A stretch of 64,000 bases of DNA from Acidobacteriota bacterium (lineage in GTDB: Bacteria > Acidobacteriota > Thermoanaerobaculia > Multivoradales > JBCCEF01). The first letter of the stretch is position 1. Each line of letters starts with the position of its first letter. Below the pieces are notes generated by a model. That model did not search any database and was not told the DNA's origin. It worked only from the letters and a program-made list of their open reading frames with translations. The translations under genes were made by a program, and so were the position numbers. The DNA lies in NCBI GenBank assembly GCA_039028635.1, contig JBCCHV010000005.1, positions 76,118 to 140,117 of the forward strand, given 5' to 3'. This document shows positions 8,688-17,332 of this stretch, in pieces.

Positions 8688-9586
8688 AGATCCAGAAAGC
8701 CCTCGGCTATTTTCTGCGCGAGGCCTTCACGAGCCTGCGGCGCTCCTGGAAGGTCAGCCTGTTGGCGGTGTTCACCATCGCCGTCAGCCTGTTCATCGGC
8801 GGCACCTTCCTGTTGGTCAGCACCAATCTCTCGAATCTGGTGCTGCGCTGGCAGGACGAGACCCGAGTCACCGTTTACCTACGGTCCGATGCCGGTGACG
8901 AACAGGTGGCGGCATTGCGGCAACAGCTCAGCCAACCGACCTGGGTGACGGGAATCGACGAAATCACCTCACAAGAGGCCGTCGAACGCTTCCAGACGAC
9001 CTTCCCGAGCCTCGCCGGGATCGTCGAGGACTGGGACGAGGAACCCCTCCCGCGCTCGCTCTCGGCACGTTTTTCGCCCACCGCCCCGTCGGCCGAGCTC
9101 AGTCGCTGGGTGGCGGAGCTGGAGGCCCACGAGGCGGTCTCGATGGTCGACGACGACCGCGACTGGCTGCGCCAGCTCGGCGCCGTGGTGGCGGTGATCC
9201 GCGGCATCGGTTTGACCCTGGGGCTGGTCTTGCTGGGCGCTGCCGTCTTCACCATTGGCAGTGTGATCCGGCTGACCGCCTACCTCTATCGCGAGGAGAT
9301 CGCCGTCATGCGACTGGTGGGCGCCACCGAGTTCTTCATTCGCGGACCCTTCTATGCCGAGGGCTTCCTCCAAGGCCTGTTCGGCGGCCTGACCGCCGTC
9401 GGCGGCCTCTATCTGGCGTTTCGGCTGACCTCCCAAAGGGCTTCCGAAAGCCTGCTCGGAGCGGTCCTCACGCCCGACTTTCTGGGCTGGCGCTCGCTCG
9501 TCCTGCTGGTCCTGCTCGGCGGCATCGCCGGCCTGGTGGGGGCGATCGCGTCGCTGCGCCGCGAGAAGCTCGGCGGCGAGGAGTAG
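8684..9586 (+). CDS. ftsX: Cell-division protein FtsX
   Basis: 300 residues. An N-terminal membrane segment ([22 protein letters not shown]) is followed by a periplasmic domain of about 110 residues ([21 protein letters not shown]...). A C-terminal FtsX/MacB-type domain then has three more segments ([60 protein letters not shown]). [20 protein letters not shown] is the usual family block. The start overlaps the ftsE stop by four bases. With FtsE it couples the divisome to peptidoglycan hydrolases. Confidence 0.95.
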   Translation: MKIQKALGYFLREAFTSLRRSWKVSLLAVFTIAVSLFIGGTFLLVSTNLSNLVLRWQDETRVTVYLRSDAGDEQVAALRQQLSQPTWVTGIDEITSQEAVERFQTTFPSLAGIVEDWDEEPLPRSLSARFSPTAPSAELSRWVAELEAHEAVSMVDDDRDWLRQLGAVVAVIRGIGLTLGLVLLGAAVFTIGSVIRLTAYLYREEIAVMRLVGATEFFIRGPFYAEGFLQGLFGGLTAVGGLYLAFRLTSQRASESLLGAVLTPDFLGWRSLVLLVLLGGIAGLVGAIASLRREKLGGEE

Positions 9587-9594
9587 GCACCACG

Positions 9595-9621
9595 AAAAAG
9601 CGCCCCGCCGAAGCGGGGCGC
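9595..9621 (-). terminator. Rho-independent terminator of the OmpA-family gene
   Basis: The stem GCGCCCCGC (9600-9608) pairs with GCGGGGCGC (9613-9621) across a CGAA loop. The flank at 9595-9599 is AAAAA on the plus strand, which gives a T-run after the stem on the minus strand. It sits between the convergent ends of ftsX and the ompA-like gene and could also stop ftsX transcripts. Confidence 0.8.
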
Positions 9622-9662
9622 CGCCGAGAGCTGGCGGATGCGCGATCCGACCGGCTCTTCTC

Positions 9663-10967
9663 TTACCGCAGGGTGATCCGGACGACGGCGCGGCGGTTGT
9701 CCCGTCGGCCAGCGGCGGTGGCGTTGTCTGCCACCGGATCCGCCGATCCCCGGCCCTCGATCTCGATGCGGCTGCCATCGATCCCGTGGCGGGTCACCAG
9801 ATAGTCCTTGACCGCCTGTGCGCGACGCTCGCTCATGCGCTGATTCGACGCCTCGGACCCCTGGCTGTCGGTATAGCCGATGACCAAGGTCTCGGCCTCG
9901 GTGGCGTCCTTCAAGCGCAGCGCCACCTCGTCCAGGGTCGCCTTGCAGCGATTGTCGACTCGCGCACTGTTGGACGCGAACAGACAGGTCTCCTCGATCA
10001 CCTCCGGCGGCGCCGGCGGTGGCGGCGGAGCCGGGGCCGGAGTCGGCGGTGGTGGCGGAGCCGGCGCCGGCGCGGGCTTCGGGGCCGGGGCCGGCGCGGC
10101 GGCCGGAATCGGCTCCGGCTCGGGCGCCTTGCGGAACATCCGCGGCAGGTAGGTCAACCCCAGCAGCCCACCGATCGGACAATGCTCATCGGTTTCGCTG
10201 AGCTGGAGGAGATCGGTCCGGATGGCGAAGTTGAAAGCCGTATTGCCGGACTCGCCGAACCAGTAACGGAATCCGGTGGCGACGTCGATGCTCTCCTCGA
10301 AGATCGCATCGTCGCTGTCTGTCGGCAGGGTCCCCACCACCTCGGTGATCCAGTCCATGCGGTCGTTGACGGTGCCGACGTAGCCGAGACCGGCGATCAC
10401 CTCCGGTGACAGCTCGACCTCGTCGACATCCCCGGGCACGCGCACGCCGAGATTGAAGTTCCACTTGTCGACGCTCCAGTTGGCGCCGGCACCAAAGCCG
10501 GTCTCGCCCCCCAGGACCTCTTCATCGCCGGTCGGCAGCTCGACGAAGGCGTTGAGCGAAAAGGCACGCGCGCCGGAGCTCTCACCGAGGCGCCACTTGG
10601 CCCCCAGGCGAGCGTTGCCGAGACCCGATTCCGAAGTGTCCTGGAAACCAGGATTGTCGGCATCGAAGTCCTCGTAGGGAAGGGAAAGGCTGACCTCGAA
10701 GCGCTCGCTGACGCCGTATCCGACGCTGGCGCTGAGGCGGTTCCAGTCGAGATCGGCGCGATCGTCGAACTCGAGGACGCGATCCCAGTTGTTGTAGTAG
10801 AGGCCGAAAGACCACTCTCCCTCGGGCACCGTGTTGCCCGAAAGAAGGGTAAAGAGTCCCGACTCGCCGGTGGCGGTCGGTGCGACGGCCTGCTCTCCTG
10901 CCAGGGAAGGGGCGGCGATGACGGCCATCAGGCCGAGGGCCAGCCATCCCTGCTTCCAGTGGTTCAT
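9663..10967 (-). CDS. Outer-membrane beta-barrel protein with C-terminal OmpA peptidoglycan-binding domain
   Basis: 434 residues. The signal peptide is MNHWKQGWLALGLMAVIAAPSLAG. A barrel of about 230 residues follows, with alternating aromatic strands (WSFGLYYNNWDRVLEF, FRYWFGESGNTAFNF). A Pro/Ala linker at about residues 278-318 is typical of OmpA-type proteins that span the periplasm. The OmpA/MotB domain has VIGYTDSQGSEASNQRMSERRAQAV and RGSADPVADNATAAGRRDNRRAVV, the residues that bind diaminopimelate. It anchors the outer membrane to peptidoglycan. It is monocistronic, with its own terminator at 9595-9621. The 229 bases upstream (10968-11193) hold no gene and no promoter I trust. Confidence 0.9.
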   Translation of the reverse strand: MNHWKQGWLALGLMAVIAAPSLAGEQAVAPTATGESGLFTLLSGNTVPEGEWSFGLYYNNWDRVLEFDDRADLDWNRLSASVGYGVSERFEVSLSLPYEDFDADNPGFQDTSESGLGNARLGAKWRLGESSGARAFSLNAFVELPTGDEEVLGGETGFGAGANWSVDKWNFNLGVRVPGDVDEVELSPEVIAGLGYVGTVNDRMDWITEVVGTLPTDSDDAIFEESIDVATGFRYWFGESGNTAFNFAIRTDLLQLSETDEHCPIGGLLGLTYLPRMFRKAPEPEPIPAAAPAPAPKPAPAPAPPPPPTPAPAPPPPPAPPEVIEETCLFASNSARVDNRCKATLDEVALRLKDATEAETLVIGYTDSQGSEASNQRMSERRAQAVKDYLVTRHGIDGSRIEIEGRGSADPVADNATAAGRRDNRRAVVRITLR

Positions 10968-11193
10968 GGTTCCTCCAGCCGAAATGTTCGGCGGCCCGCA
11001 GGGCCTGAAATCGCCCGAAATGACTAGTTCTTCAAAGGACGTTAGGGGCGAAGATCGAGAGCTAGAACGAGGCCGCAGCCTAGCATATGACCACTCCCCC
11101 CAGCTCGATGTCGGAGATCATGCCAGCTTTCTGTGAAATTCTCGCGGCAGACCCAAGGCAGGGCCGGGCATGGGCCGCCAGGGCAGCAGTCTG

Positions 11194-11380
11194 CTAGCAG
11201 GTTGCTGAAAAACTCATCGGCAACCTGCGACCGGGCCCGAGAGGGCCCGGCGGCGAAGCCGTGAGATGGGGTGAGCCCGAAAAATCGCACTTTTTCGGGC
11301 GAGGGGGCGCTCAGCCCCCTGAAACAAACTTCTAGCAGCGCTGGAAAAGTCGCGAAGCGGACTTTTCAGCAGCCTGCTAG
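11194..11380 (+). repeat. Structured dispersed repeat, copy 1 (187 bp, CTAG at both ends)
   Basis: It starts CTAGCAGGTTGCTGAAAAA and ends with a block whose complement is CTAGCAGGCTGCTGAAAA, so it has terminal inverted repeats. Internally it is a chain of hairpins: GCAGGTTGC with GCAACCTGC; CCGGGCCC with GGGCCCGG; CCCGAAAAA with TTTTTCGGG; AGGGGGC with GCCCCCT; and a right-end hairpin from an internal CTAGCAGCG. The right CTAG (11377-11380) provides the TAG stop of the barrel gene on the minus strand. Copies 2 and 3 are at 17865-18066 and 34997-35225 in the same orientation. It is probably a MITE-like element and may also terminate transcription. Confidence 0.9.
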
Positions 11381-12564
11381 CGGTAGGACTTGATCGACAG
11401 CTTGGCTTCCGGCTCCGAGTCGCCCCTCAGGGTCTGGGCGATCACCGCCGAGAGGAAGATGGTGTAGCCCTTGAGCTCGAAAGAAGACTCGATGCCGATG
11501 CCGAGATCGGGATAGTACTCGGAGACGTCGGTGAGCACGTCGCGGTCGTACCCGATGGTGCCGTAGCCCCCGTAAAGCACCCAGTACCAGGAGCTCCAGT
11601 TCAGGCCCAGGGCACGACGCTCTTCGTCGACGAACCAAGGCAAGAACAGCTCGGCGGTGGTGTGCAGGTTCTCGGTGCCCCGCAGCCGCTCGCGCAGTCC
11701 CTTGAGATTTTCCCGACCGTCGAGACGGAAGAGCTCGCTGCGTGGAATCGAGAAGCGGTCCGGCTGCGGAACGTCGGGGCCCTCACGAATCACCTTCTTG
11801 CGCGGAAAGCTGCCGCCGTGAGTACGCCAGACCAGAAACCGCCCGCGGGGAAGCTCGAAGCGCTTCAGCCCCTCGAGCTCCAGGCGTATGTAATCGAAGT
11901 CCCCGAGGAGGAAATCGAAGCCGTAGGTCGCCGCCGCCGTCAGGCCGGCTCCCCGCGGTCCGATGGCGCGGTGCGGAGTAAACAGGCGATCGAGGCGAGC
12001 CCGACTCTCGCCGACGATGGCGTTCGAGCGTGGGTCGTCCGGCGTTCCGATCTGATAGCCGAAGCGTACGAAGGTGTTGGTGAGGTTGTCGTTGAACCTG
12101 AGCTCCTCACGGTTCGAGCTGATGCGATCGACCTCGAGCAGCATGAAGCTGCGGCGGTGATAGTCGTGGGGCCACTCGAAAATGCCGAGCAGTCCGCGCA
12201 CGCGATCGAAATCGCCGGAGACGTCTTCGACGCTTTCGAACTCGATCGAGTCGAAGCCGGTGAGCTGAAAGGTCTGGCGCTTGCCGTAGACGCGGTAGCG
12301 CAGGAAGGCGGTGATGTCACCGTCGACGAAGTTGTACTTAACCTGCCCCTGGAAGAAGATGTTGCCGACCAATCGGCTGGCCCGCAAATCGAGATCGCCT
12401 TCCGGCAGATCGATATCGATGGTCGGGAACAGGGTGTCCGAGCGCCTTCGAGGGGATTCGGAGCCGAGCTCTTCGGAGCTTTCGGACACCTCCTCCGGCT
12501 GCACGACCGTGGCCGGCCATCCCAAGACGGCGAGAACCAGCAGCAGAGCGGAGCGGCGCTTCAC
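11377..12564 (-). CDS. Predicted outer-membrane beta-barrel protein, 395 aa
   Basis: A signal peptide (MKRRSALLLVLAVLGWPATVVQ) leads into many amphipathic strands typical of an outer-membrane barrel: LVGNIFFQGQVKYNFVDGDITAFLRYRVYG, QTFQLTGFDSIEFESV, TYGFDFLLGDFDYIRLELEGL, WSSWYWVLYGGYGTIGYD. RGTENLHTTAELFLPWF resembles the region before the final strands of BamA/TamA-like surface antigens, so a distant Omp85 relative is possible. The stop codon TAG is the end of repeat copy 1, so the element sits exactly at the gene's 3' end. The gene lies just after the terminator of the TonB operon upstream and so needs its own promoter. Confidence 0.65.
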   Translation of the reverse strand: MKRRSALLLVLAVLGWPATVVQPEEVSESSEELGSESPRRRSDTLFPTIDIDLPEGDLDLRASRLVGNIFFQGQVKYNFVDGDITAFLRYRVYGKRQTFQLTGFDSIEFESVEDVSGDFDRVRGLLGIFEWPHDYHRRSFMLLEVDRISSNREELRFNDNLTNTFVRFGYQIGTPDDPRSNAIVGESRARLDRLFTPHRAIGPRGAGLTAAATYGFDFLLGDFDYIRLELEGLKRFELPRGRFLVWRTHGGSFPRKKVIREGPDVPQPDRFSIPRSELFRLDGRENLKGLRERLRGTENLHTTAELFLPWFVDEERRALGLNWSSWYWVLYGGYGTIGYDRDVLTDVSEYYPDLGIGIESSFELKGYTIFLSAVIAQTLRGDSEPEAKLSIKSYR

Positions 12565-12601
12565 GGCCGCATTCTACGCACAAACGCCGATGGGGAGCAT
12601 G

Positions 12602-12626
12602 AAAAAGGGCTCCCGAGGGAGCCCTT
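12602..12626 (-). terminator. Rho-independent terminator of the exbB-TPR operon
   Basis: AAGGGCTCC (12605-12613) pairs with GGAGCCCTT (12618-12626) across a CGAG loop. On the minus strand the stem is followed by a run of T (AAAA at 12602-12606 on plus). It lies 26 bases after the stop of the TPR gene. Confidence 0.8.
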
Positions 12627-12651
12627 CAAGGGAACGTCGTGACTCTATTGC

Positions 12652-13809
12652 CTAGAGACCACCGCCACCGGGAAGGCCACGCAGCTCTTCCTCGAGCTTC
12701 CGGCGCTCTTCCTCGAGCTTCCGGATCTCGGCATTCTCGGCCTCGATGTTCTCGTTCTCCTGGGCGATCCGCTTGTTCTCCTCGACCCGCGCCACACCCG
12801 CCGAATCGCCGGCATTGCGGTAGGCCTCGATGGAAGCGTCGTAGTCCTTCAGCTTCTCACCGACGAATCCCATCTGCTGCCAGGCGCGCCTCTTGTCGGT
12901 CGAGCTACCGGCTCGATCGATCGCCGACTGAGCCGACGCTCGAGCATCCGAGTAGCGACCGAGGGAGGTGCTCGCCTGGGCCAGGTAGTAGTGAACCAAC
13001 CAATCGTTGCCGGCCTTGGCTTGGGCCTTGTTGAGGGTGGTCACAGCGCCGTTGTAGTCCTTGGCGCCGAGCTGCGCCTCGGAGACCAGCAGCAGGTTGT
13101 CGTAGCTGGCATTGCCGGCCGCCAACGGGCCCGCCGCGGTCGCTGCCTTGCGATAGGCCGCCACCTTGGAGTCGCCGCGCTTCTCACGCCCAAGGCGAAT
13201 CAGCGAGTTGACGTAGGCCTTGCGGACCTTGGTGTCATTGCCCTTGAGGTCGAGGGCCTTGCCGAGGGCAGCGGAGCCTGCCGCCGTCTGGCCCGAGTTG
13301 AAGGCCGTCGAGCCATAGTTGAACCAAGCGGTGGCGTCGCGGGGGTTGGCCTCGGCAGCCTTCTTGAGAGCCGCCAAGGCTGCTCCCGTGTTGCCGCTGC
13401 GATCGAGAGCCACGGCCAACATCTTCTGATAGCTACCGCGCTGCTGCGCCGGCAGAGAAGACGGGTTGATCTTTTGCAGCATCTGGGCGGCCTGTCCATA
13501 ACCGCCGGTCTTCAGATAGGCCTGTGCCAGGACGTACTGGTAGTTGATGTCCGCGGGCTTCAGCTCGTAGGCCTTCTTGAGGGAAGCCAGGGCGTCCTTG
13601 CTCTTGCCTTGCTGCAAGAGCACCTGCCCCAACATGTAGTGGCCTCCCGGCCATTCGGGCTGCTTGGCGGCAACCTCCTGGAATTCTTTCTCGGCCACGG
13701 AATAATTCCGCGCCTTGAAGGCCGCAACTCCGGCCTCCCACTCCGCCATGGCGGCGGACCCCGCGAGCAGGGCTGTCACCAAAAACAGAATCGTCGTCTT
13801 ATTTCGCAT
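12652..13809 (-). CDS. Periplasmic TPR-repeat protein with a charged C-terminal coil
   Basis: The ATG at 13809 follows GGAAAGGAGGACGG and gives 385 residues. The signal peptide is MRNKTTILFLVTALLAGSAAMA. Tandem TPR units follow (YSVAEKEFQEVAAKQPEWPGGHYMLG, GKSKDALASLKKAYELKPADINYQYVLA, NTGAALAALKKAAEANPRDATAWFNYG and others). The end is a Glu/Arg/Asn coiled coil (ENENIEAENAEIRKLEEERRKLEEELRG) and a Gly tail. It is last in the exbB-exbD-exbD-tonB-DUF4388 operon, so it probably scaffolds an envelope complex linked to TonB energy transfer (inference). Confidence 0.82.
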   Translation of the reverse strand: MRNKTTILFLVTALLAGSAAMAEWEAGVAAFKARNYSVAEKEFQEVAAKQPEWPGGHYMLGQVLLQQGKSKDALASLKKAYELKPADINYQYVLAQAYLKTGGYGQAAQMLQKINPSSLPAQQRGSYQKMLAVALDRSGNTGAALAALKKAAEANPRDATAWFNYGSTAFNSGQTAAGSAALGKALDLKGNDTKVRKAYVNSLIRLGREKRGDSKVAAYRKAATAAGPLAAGNASYDNLLLVSEAQLGAKDYNGAVTTLNKAQAKAGNDWLVHYYLAQASTSLGRYSDARASAQSAIDRAGSSTDKRRAWQQMGFVGEKLKDYDASIEAYRNAGDSAGVARVEENKRIAQENENIEAENAEIRKLEEERRKLEEELRGLPGGGGL

Positions 13810-13905
13810 AGGTGCCGTCCTCCTTTCCGCTACTGCAGCCACTGTTTCGAGAACAGGAGCGGCTTCGCAAAGCTTAGTCGATGCAAATTCCATGCAGACT
13901 TTCGG

Positions 13906-14730
13906 TCAAGCCGAAGAGGTGCCTCCCAGTATCCCGGTTACGCGGTCGAGGAAAGCCTTGGATTGGTTGGGCCCCAGGGCCCCCGTGACCAATCCTTCGG
14001 CGCCTCGGATGAGATCGACGACAGCATCGGGGCCACGGCCGGAATCGACCTCCGACTTGGCCGCCAACAGTAGTCGGTCGAGGTCGGCACTGCGCGGCGA
14101 AGCACCTAGCAGGCCGCGAGCCACGTCGCCGATTCGGCCCGCGATGTCCGCCAGCCCCTGCAGACCGAGTCCCTCGAGCCGATCCGTCTGGATCACTTCC
14201 TTGAGAGAGATCAGGCCCGACGTGATCAGGCCGTAGAGCAGCTTCGAGGTCTCGAAGGCGCTCTGTCCCAAGGTGAGGGCCACCTCGTCGATGGTGCGAC
14301 GTTCGTCAACCTTGCAGATGACCGCCCATTCCTGGGGGGTCAGGGATACGGAGGTGGTCGTCGCCGTGTTGGTGAAGACCGGGATCATCCGCGTCGATGG
14401 GATCTTCTTCGAGAGTATCTGCCACTCGTCGATGCGACGAGCGGCTTCCATGAGGAGATTGGTGTTGGATTTTCGGACGGAGGTGAAGGCGCTTTCCTTG
14501 CCGGGAGTGAACAGAAAGTCCCCTTCCGGCCAGATCGCCAGCTCATAGATGGCTTCTTCTCCCTGAATATCGCCCACCGTTGCGTGAACGATCTGTCCCC
14601 CGCGGAGGAAGATCTCCCCGGGGGGATGTCCTCCGCGGGTGAGGGAGAAAATACCGGTCTTGCCGGAGACGGACACCAATTGAATGATGTCCGGCAGCGG
14701 CAGCTCCGTCAGCGAGCCTTGAAAGGCCAT
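13906..14730 (-). CDS. DUF4388 (PatA N-terminal-like) domain protein
   Basis: 274 residues. The N-terminal 100 residues match the DUF4388 pattern: GSLTELPLPDIIQLVSVSGKTGIFSLTR, GEIFLRGGQIVHATVGDIQGEEAIYELAIWPEGDFLF. The middle has a winged-helix-like stretch, LTPQEWAVICKVDERRTIDEVALTLGQSAFETSKLLYGLITSGLISL, common in these proteins. DUF4388 proteins are often associated with gliding, chemosensory and two-component modules in Myxococcota and Acidobacteriota. It lies 15 bases after tonB in the same operon. The biochemical role is not known. Confidence 0.85.
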   Translation of the reverse strand: MAFQGSLTELPLPDIIQLVSVSGKTGIFSLTRGGHPPGEIFLRGGQIVHATVGDIQGEEAIYELAIWPEGDFLFTPGKESAFTSVRKSNTNLLMEAARRIDEWQILSKKIPSTRMIPVFTNTATTTSVSLTPQEWAVICKVDERRTIDEVALTLGQSAFETSKLLYGLITSGLISLKEVIQTDRLEGLGLQGLADIAGRIGDVARGLLGASPRSADLDRLLLAAKSEVDSGRGPDAVVDLIRGAEGLVTGALGPNQSKAFLDRVTGILGGTSSA

Positions 14731-14745
14731 CCCTTCGGGCTCCTG

Positions 14746-15462
14746 CTACTGCAGCGTGAAATTCACCGTGAGGTTGTAGTAGACGTCCACCGGCTTACCG
14801 TTGAGGGTAGCCGGCTTGAACTTCCACTTCTTCACGGCATCGACCGCAGCCTTGTCGAGACCCATCGGGAGCCCCTTGAGGACTTTGACGTCCTGCACGA
14901 CCCCACCCTTGGTGACGGTCGCCTGGACGATGACCACACCCTGGATACGGGCCTTGCGAGCGATCTCCGTATAGGTCGGCGGCGGCGCGTACTCTTTGAT
15001 CGGCGCCTTGACATCACCACCCACCATGATCGGCCCTTCCGGTTCGACCGGTGGCGGGCCTTCCGGAATGTCGAAGATGATGTCGGTCTCGGGGAGATCG
15101 ATGTCGGGCTCGATCTCCTCCTGCAGACGGATCGGCTCCGGCTCGTCCGGCGTCGGATCCGGGATCGGCACCTTCTTCGCCTTCTGCTTCGGGATCTCGC
15201 GCTTCTGCTCCGGCGGAGGTGGCTTGAAGCGCACCTGCTGGACGACATAGACCTTCGGTTTGTCCGGCTCTTGGTTCTCGCCGCTGGCCAGCTCGGGCAG
15301 ATTGATCACCAACAGGATGGCGTGGGCGACGGCCGCGATCAGCAGCGCCACCCGCATGGTCTTCTTGTCCTCTTCGTACTCCTGGGCGAAGGCCATGTAC
15401 TCGTCTTGCGGCTCCTGCTGCTGGGCCTTCGCCTTGGGCGGCGGACTCGGTTGGTTTGCCAT
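14746..15462 (-). CDS. TonB-family energy transducer
   Basis: 238 residues. A soluble N-terminal ~35 residues precede the single membrane segment (MRVALLIAAVAHAILLVINL), which carries a His typical of TonB. A Pro/Glu/Lys-rich periplasmic spacer follows (PKQKAKKVPIPDPTPDEPEPIRLQEEIEPDIDLPE). The C-terminal TonB domain is PPPTYTEIARKARIQGVVIVQATVTKGGVVQDVKVLKGLPMGLDKAAVDAVKKWKFKPA. It works with the adjacent ExbB and ExbD proteins to pass proton-motive energy to outer-membrane receptors, none of which lies in this window. Confidence 0.92.
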   Translation of the reverse strand: MANQPSPPPKAKAQQQEPQDEYMAFAQEYEEDKKTMRVALLIAAVAHAILLVINLPELASGENQEPDKPKVYVVQQVRFKPPPPEQKREIPKQKAKKVPIPDPTPDEPEPIRLQEEIEPDIDLPETDIIFDIPEGPPPVEPEGPIMVGGDVKAPIKEYAPPPTYTEIARKARIQGVVIVQATVTKGGVVQDVKVLKGLPMGLDKAAVDAVKKWKFKPATLNGKPVDVYYNLTVNFTLQ

Positions 15463-15485
15463 TGCTTGTTTCTCCTACCGTCGCC

Positions 15486-15923
15486 CTAGAACCAGAAGGC
15501 GTCGATCTCGCGCTGCGTCGGGACCGAGATGTTCTTGACCTCGACGCCTTGATCGACCCCCTGCCGGAGCTCGTCGAAGACATCCACCATCGCCCCGTAA
15601 GGAGCGTTGCCGTCAGGCCGAATGATGACCGGCTTCAGAGGATTGCGCTCGAGCTTCGGCTTGAGGTAGTCCAGAATCTGATCGAGCTGCTTCGGCGAAC
15701 CATCCACCATCAGGTTTCCACCCGGCATGATCTCGATCAGAACCGACTCCTCCTTCTCGATCTCGGGGGGATTGTCGTCGTCCTTGGGCAGGGCGAAGTC
15801 GATCCCGCGCGTTGCCGTGAAGGTCACGGTCACCATGAAGTAGATGATCAGCAGGAAGGCGATATCCGCCATCGAAGACGTCGGAATCTCGTCGCTGACC
15901 TTCTTTTCGCGCTTGAAAATCAT
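15486..15923 (-). CDS. ExbD/TolR-family proton-channel subunit (second copy)
   Basis: 145 residues. A short cytoplasmic N-terminus and one membrane segment (SMADIAFLLIIYFMVTVTF), with the conserved Asp of the channel in MADIAF, are followed by a periplasmic domain ending VFDELRQGVDQGVEVKNISVPTQREIDAFWF. It is encoded 10 bases after a first ExbD copy. The two copies share SMADIAFLLII and FMVT but diverge in the periplasmic part, so a heteromeric ExbD pair is likely. Confidence 0.93.
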   Translation of the reverse strand: MIFKREKKVSDEIPTSSMADIAFLLIIYFMVTVTFTATRGIDFALPKDDDNPPEIEKEESVLIEIMPGGNLMVDGSPKQLDQILDYLKPKLERNPLKPVIIRPDGNAPYGAMVDVFDELRQGVDQGVEVKNISVPTQREIDAFWF

Positions 15924-15933
15924 CTCGCGCCCC

Positions 15934-16377
15934 CTAGTTTCCCGCTGGCGCCGCGCCGTCGATGGTCTCGGCCTGGGACAAGAGATACATCGTCTCTACC
16001 TTCGCCTGCTTGAGCGAATCGATCACCCGATCGATGATCTGGTAGCGCGTGTCCTTGTCCGCCTTGACGACGAAGACTTTCTGCGGGTTCGAGGCCACGG
16101 TCGAAGCGGCGAAAGAAAGAACGTCTTCCGGCCCCGGGATCACGGTGCTGATCTCTTCACCGGAGCTGACTCGGATGGTTCCCTCTTCGCTGACCGAGAT
16201 GTAGGCCGCCTTCTTCGGAATCTCATAGCGCAGAGCCGAAGCCGGTAGCGTCACCTGGGTCTTGTCCACCTCGAAGGTGATCGTGACCATGAAGAAGATG
16301 ATGAGCAGGAAGGCGATGTCCGCCATCGAGGCGGTGGGAATCGCCGCGTCCTGCCTCGCTCGTTGGTGTAGCTTCAT
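15934..16377 (-). CDS. ExbD/TolR-family proton-channel subunit (first copy)
   Basis: 147 residues. The membrane segment SMADIAFLLIIFFMVTITF has the key Asp. The periplasmic domain has VEKT-type strands and the terminal DRVIDSLKQAKVETMYLLSQAE. It lies 18 bases after exbB. Two tandem ExbD subunits behind one ExbB are known from some outer-membrane energisation systems. Confidence 0.93.
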   Translation of the reverse strand: MKLHQRARQDAAIPTASMADIAFLLIIFFMVTITFEVDKTQVTLPASALRYEIPKKAAYISVSEEGTIRVSSGEEISTVIPGPEDVLSFAASTVASNPQKVFVVKADKDTRYQIIDRVIDSLKQAKVETMYLLSQAETIDGAAPAGN

Positions 16378-16395
16378 CGGGGTTCCGATTCCACC

Positions 16396-17052
16396 TTACT
16401 TCGAATCAGGCGACACACCACTCCGGTCCATCTCACCGAAGGTCTCGAGCAGCATGTTGGTGGCCGACTCGATGTCGCGCACGAAGCGGGTGATGCGGGT
16501 CATGAAGAAGTTGTAGGCGATCTGCACAGGGATGGCGACGAACAGACCACCGGCGGTGGTGAGGAGCGCCTCGGAGATACCGGAGGCCACCAGGCCCGGG
16601 TTCGACAGACCGGCTTCGGCGAGCGCGTCGAAGGAGCGGATCATGCCGGTGACGGTGCCGAGGAAGCCGAGGAGCGGGGCCACGTTGGCGATGGTGGCGA
16701 GCACGACGAGGCCACGCTCGAGGCGGCTCATCTCGAAGAGCGCAGCGTTCTCGATGGTCTTCTCGACATCCTCACGCGGCTGGCCGTACTTGAGCAGGCC
16801 GGCCTTCATGATCGAGGCCACCGGGCCACGGTACTGCTCGCAAATCTTCTTGGCATCGCTCACCGAGTGGTTGACGATCAGCGCCTTGCGAACCTTGGCG
16901 AGGAACTCGTTGACGTTGATCTTGGCCCGTCGCAACGCGATGAAGCGCTCGATGATGAACGCCAGCGCGATGATCGAGGCGACGAGGAGAAGCCACATGA
17001 CGAGCCCACCCTGCTTCATGAATTCCATGAACGTTCCGCCGAAGTCTGCCAC
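16396..17052 (-). CDS. MotA/TolQ/ExbB-family proton-channel protein
   Basis: 218 residues from a GTG at 17052 that follows GAGGAGGAGGAACA. There are three membrane segments: GLVMWLLLVASIIALAFIIERFIAL, VVLATIANVAPLLGFLGTVTGMI and GGLFVAIPVQIAYNFFMT. The ExbB signature GLFVAIPVQIAYNFF is present. It is the first gene of a six-gene operon (exbB, exbD, exbD, tonB, DUF4388, TPR) bounded by the promoter at 17267-17296 and the terminator at 12602-12626. It forms the stator channel powering TonB. Confidence 0.94.
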   Translation of the reverse strand: MADFGGTFMEFMKQGGLVMWLLLVASIIALAFIIERFIALRRAKINVNEFLAKVRKALIVNHSVSDAKKICEQYRGPVASIMKAGLLKYGQPREDVEKTIENAALFEMSRLERGLVVLATIANVAPLLGFLGTVTGMIRSFDALAEAGLSNPGLVASGISEALLTTAGGLFVAIPVQIAYNFFMTRITRFVRDIESATNMLLETFGEMDRSGVSPDSK

Positions 17053-17266
17053 TGTTCCTCCTCCTCTTAGCTGAGTCGAGCCTCGCGATCATGCGAAGCT
17101 CGTCCCGTACTTGAGTTAGACCCGCCGATGGCGAGATAAGTTCCCGTGCTCTCGTCTCCCGGCGCCCTCTCGAGAAGACGTTTCCCAAGCTGAAGTCGAC
17201 GCCGAGGCCAATTTCGCGCCCCGAGCACGAATGCCGCAAACCCCCGTGGGAAATGGCATGGGGCGG

Positions 17267-17296
17267 ATACTAGCACAGGCCAAAAATTCAGGTCAA
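17267..17296 (-). promoter_or_regulatory. Extended -10 sigma-70 promoter of the exbB operon
   Basis: On the minus strand TTGACC (17296-17291) and TAGTAT (17272-17267) are separated by 18 bp, and TGC immediately precedes the -10 box, making an extended -10. Transcription would start near 17260, about 200 bases ahead of the exbB start. The rest of the gap 17053-17332 shows no gene. Confidence 0.65.
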
Positions 17297-17332
17297 AAAA
17301 CCCTTGACAGACCCCAAGCCCTTGACAAAGAA

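Noticed and set aside
11042-11290. Short minus-strand frame ending in SHGFAAGPSRARSQVADEFF-type sequence, similar frames at 17821-18042 and 34620-35171
   Set aside because: The similarity comes only from the repeat DNA in each place. There is no start or codon signal for a gene, and the three frames differ at their ends.
17301-17327. Two direct copies of CCCTTGACA near the end of ruvC (17301-17309 and 17319-17327), like -35 boxes on the plus strand
   Set aside because: No matching -10 box or plus-strand gene follows; they point into ruvC from its end, so chance or remnant is more likely.
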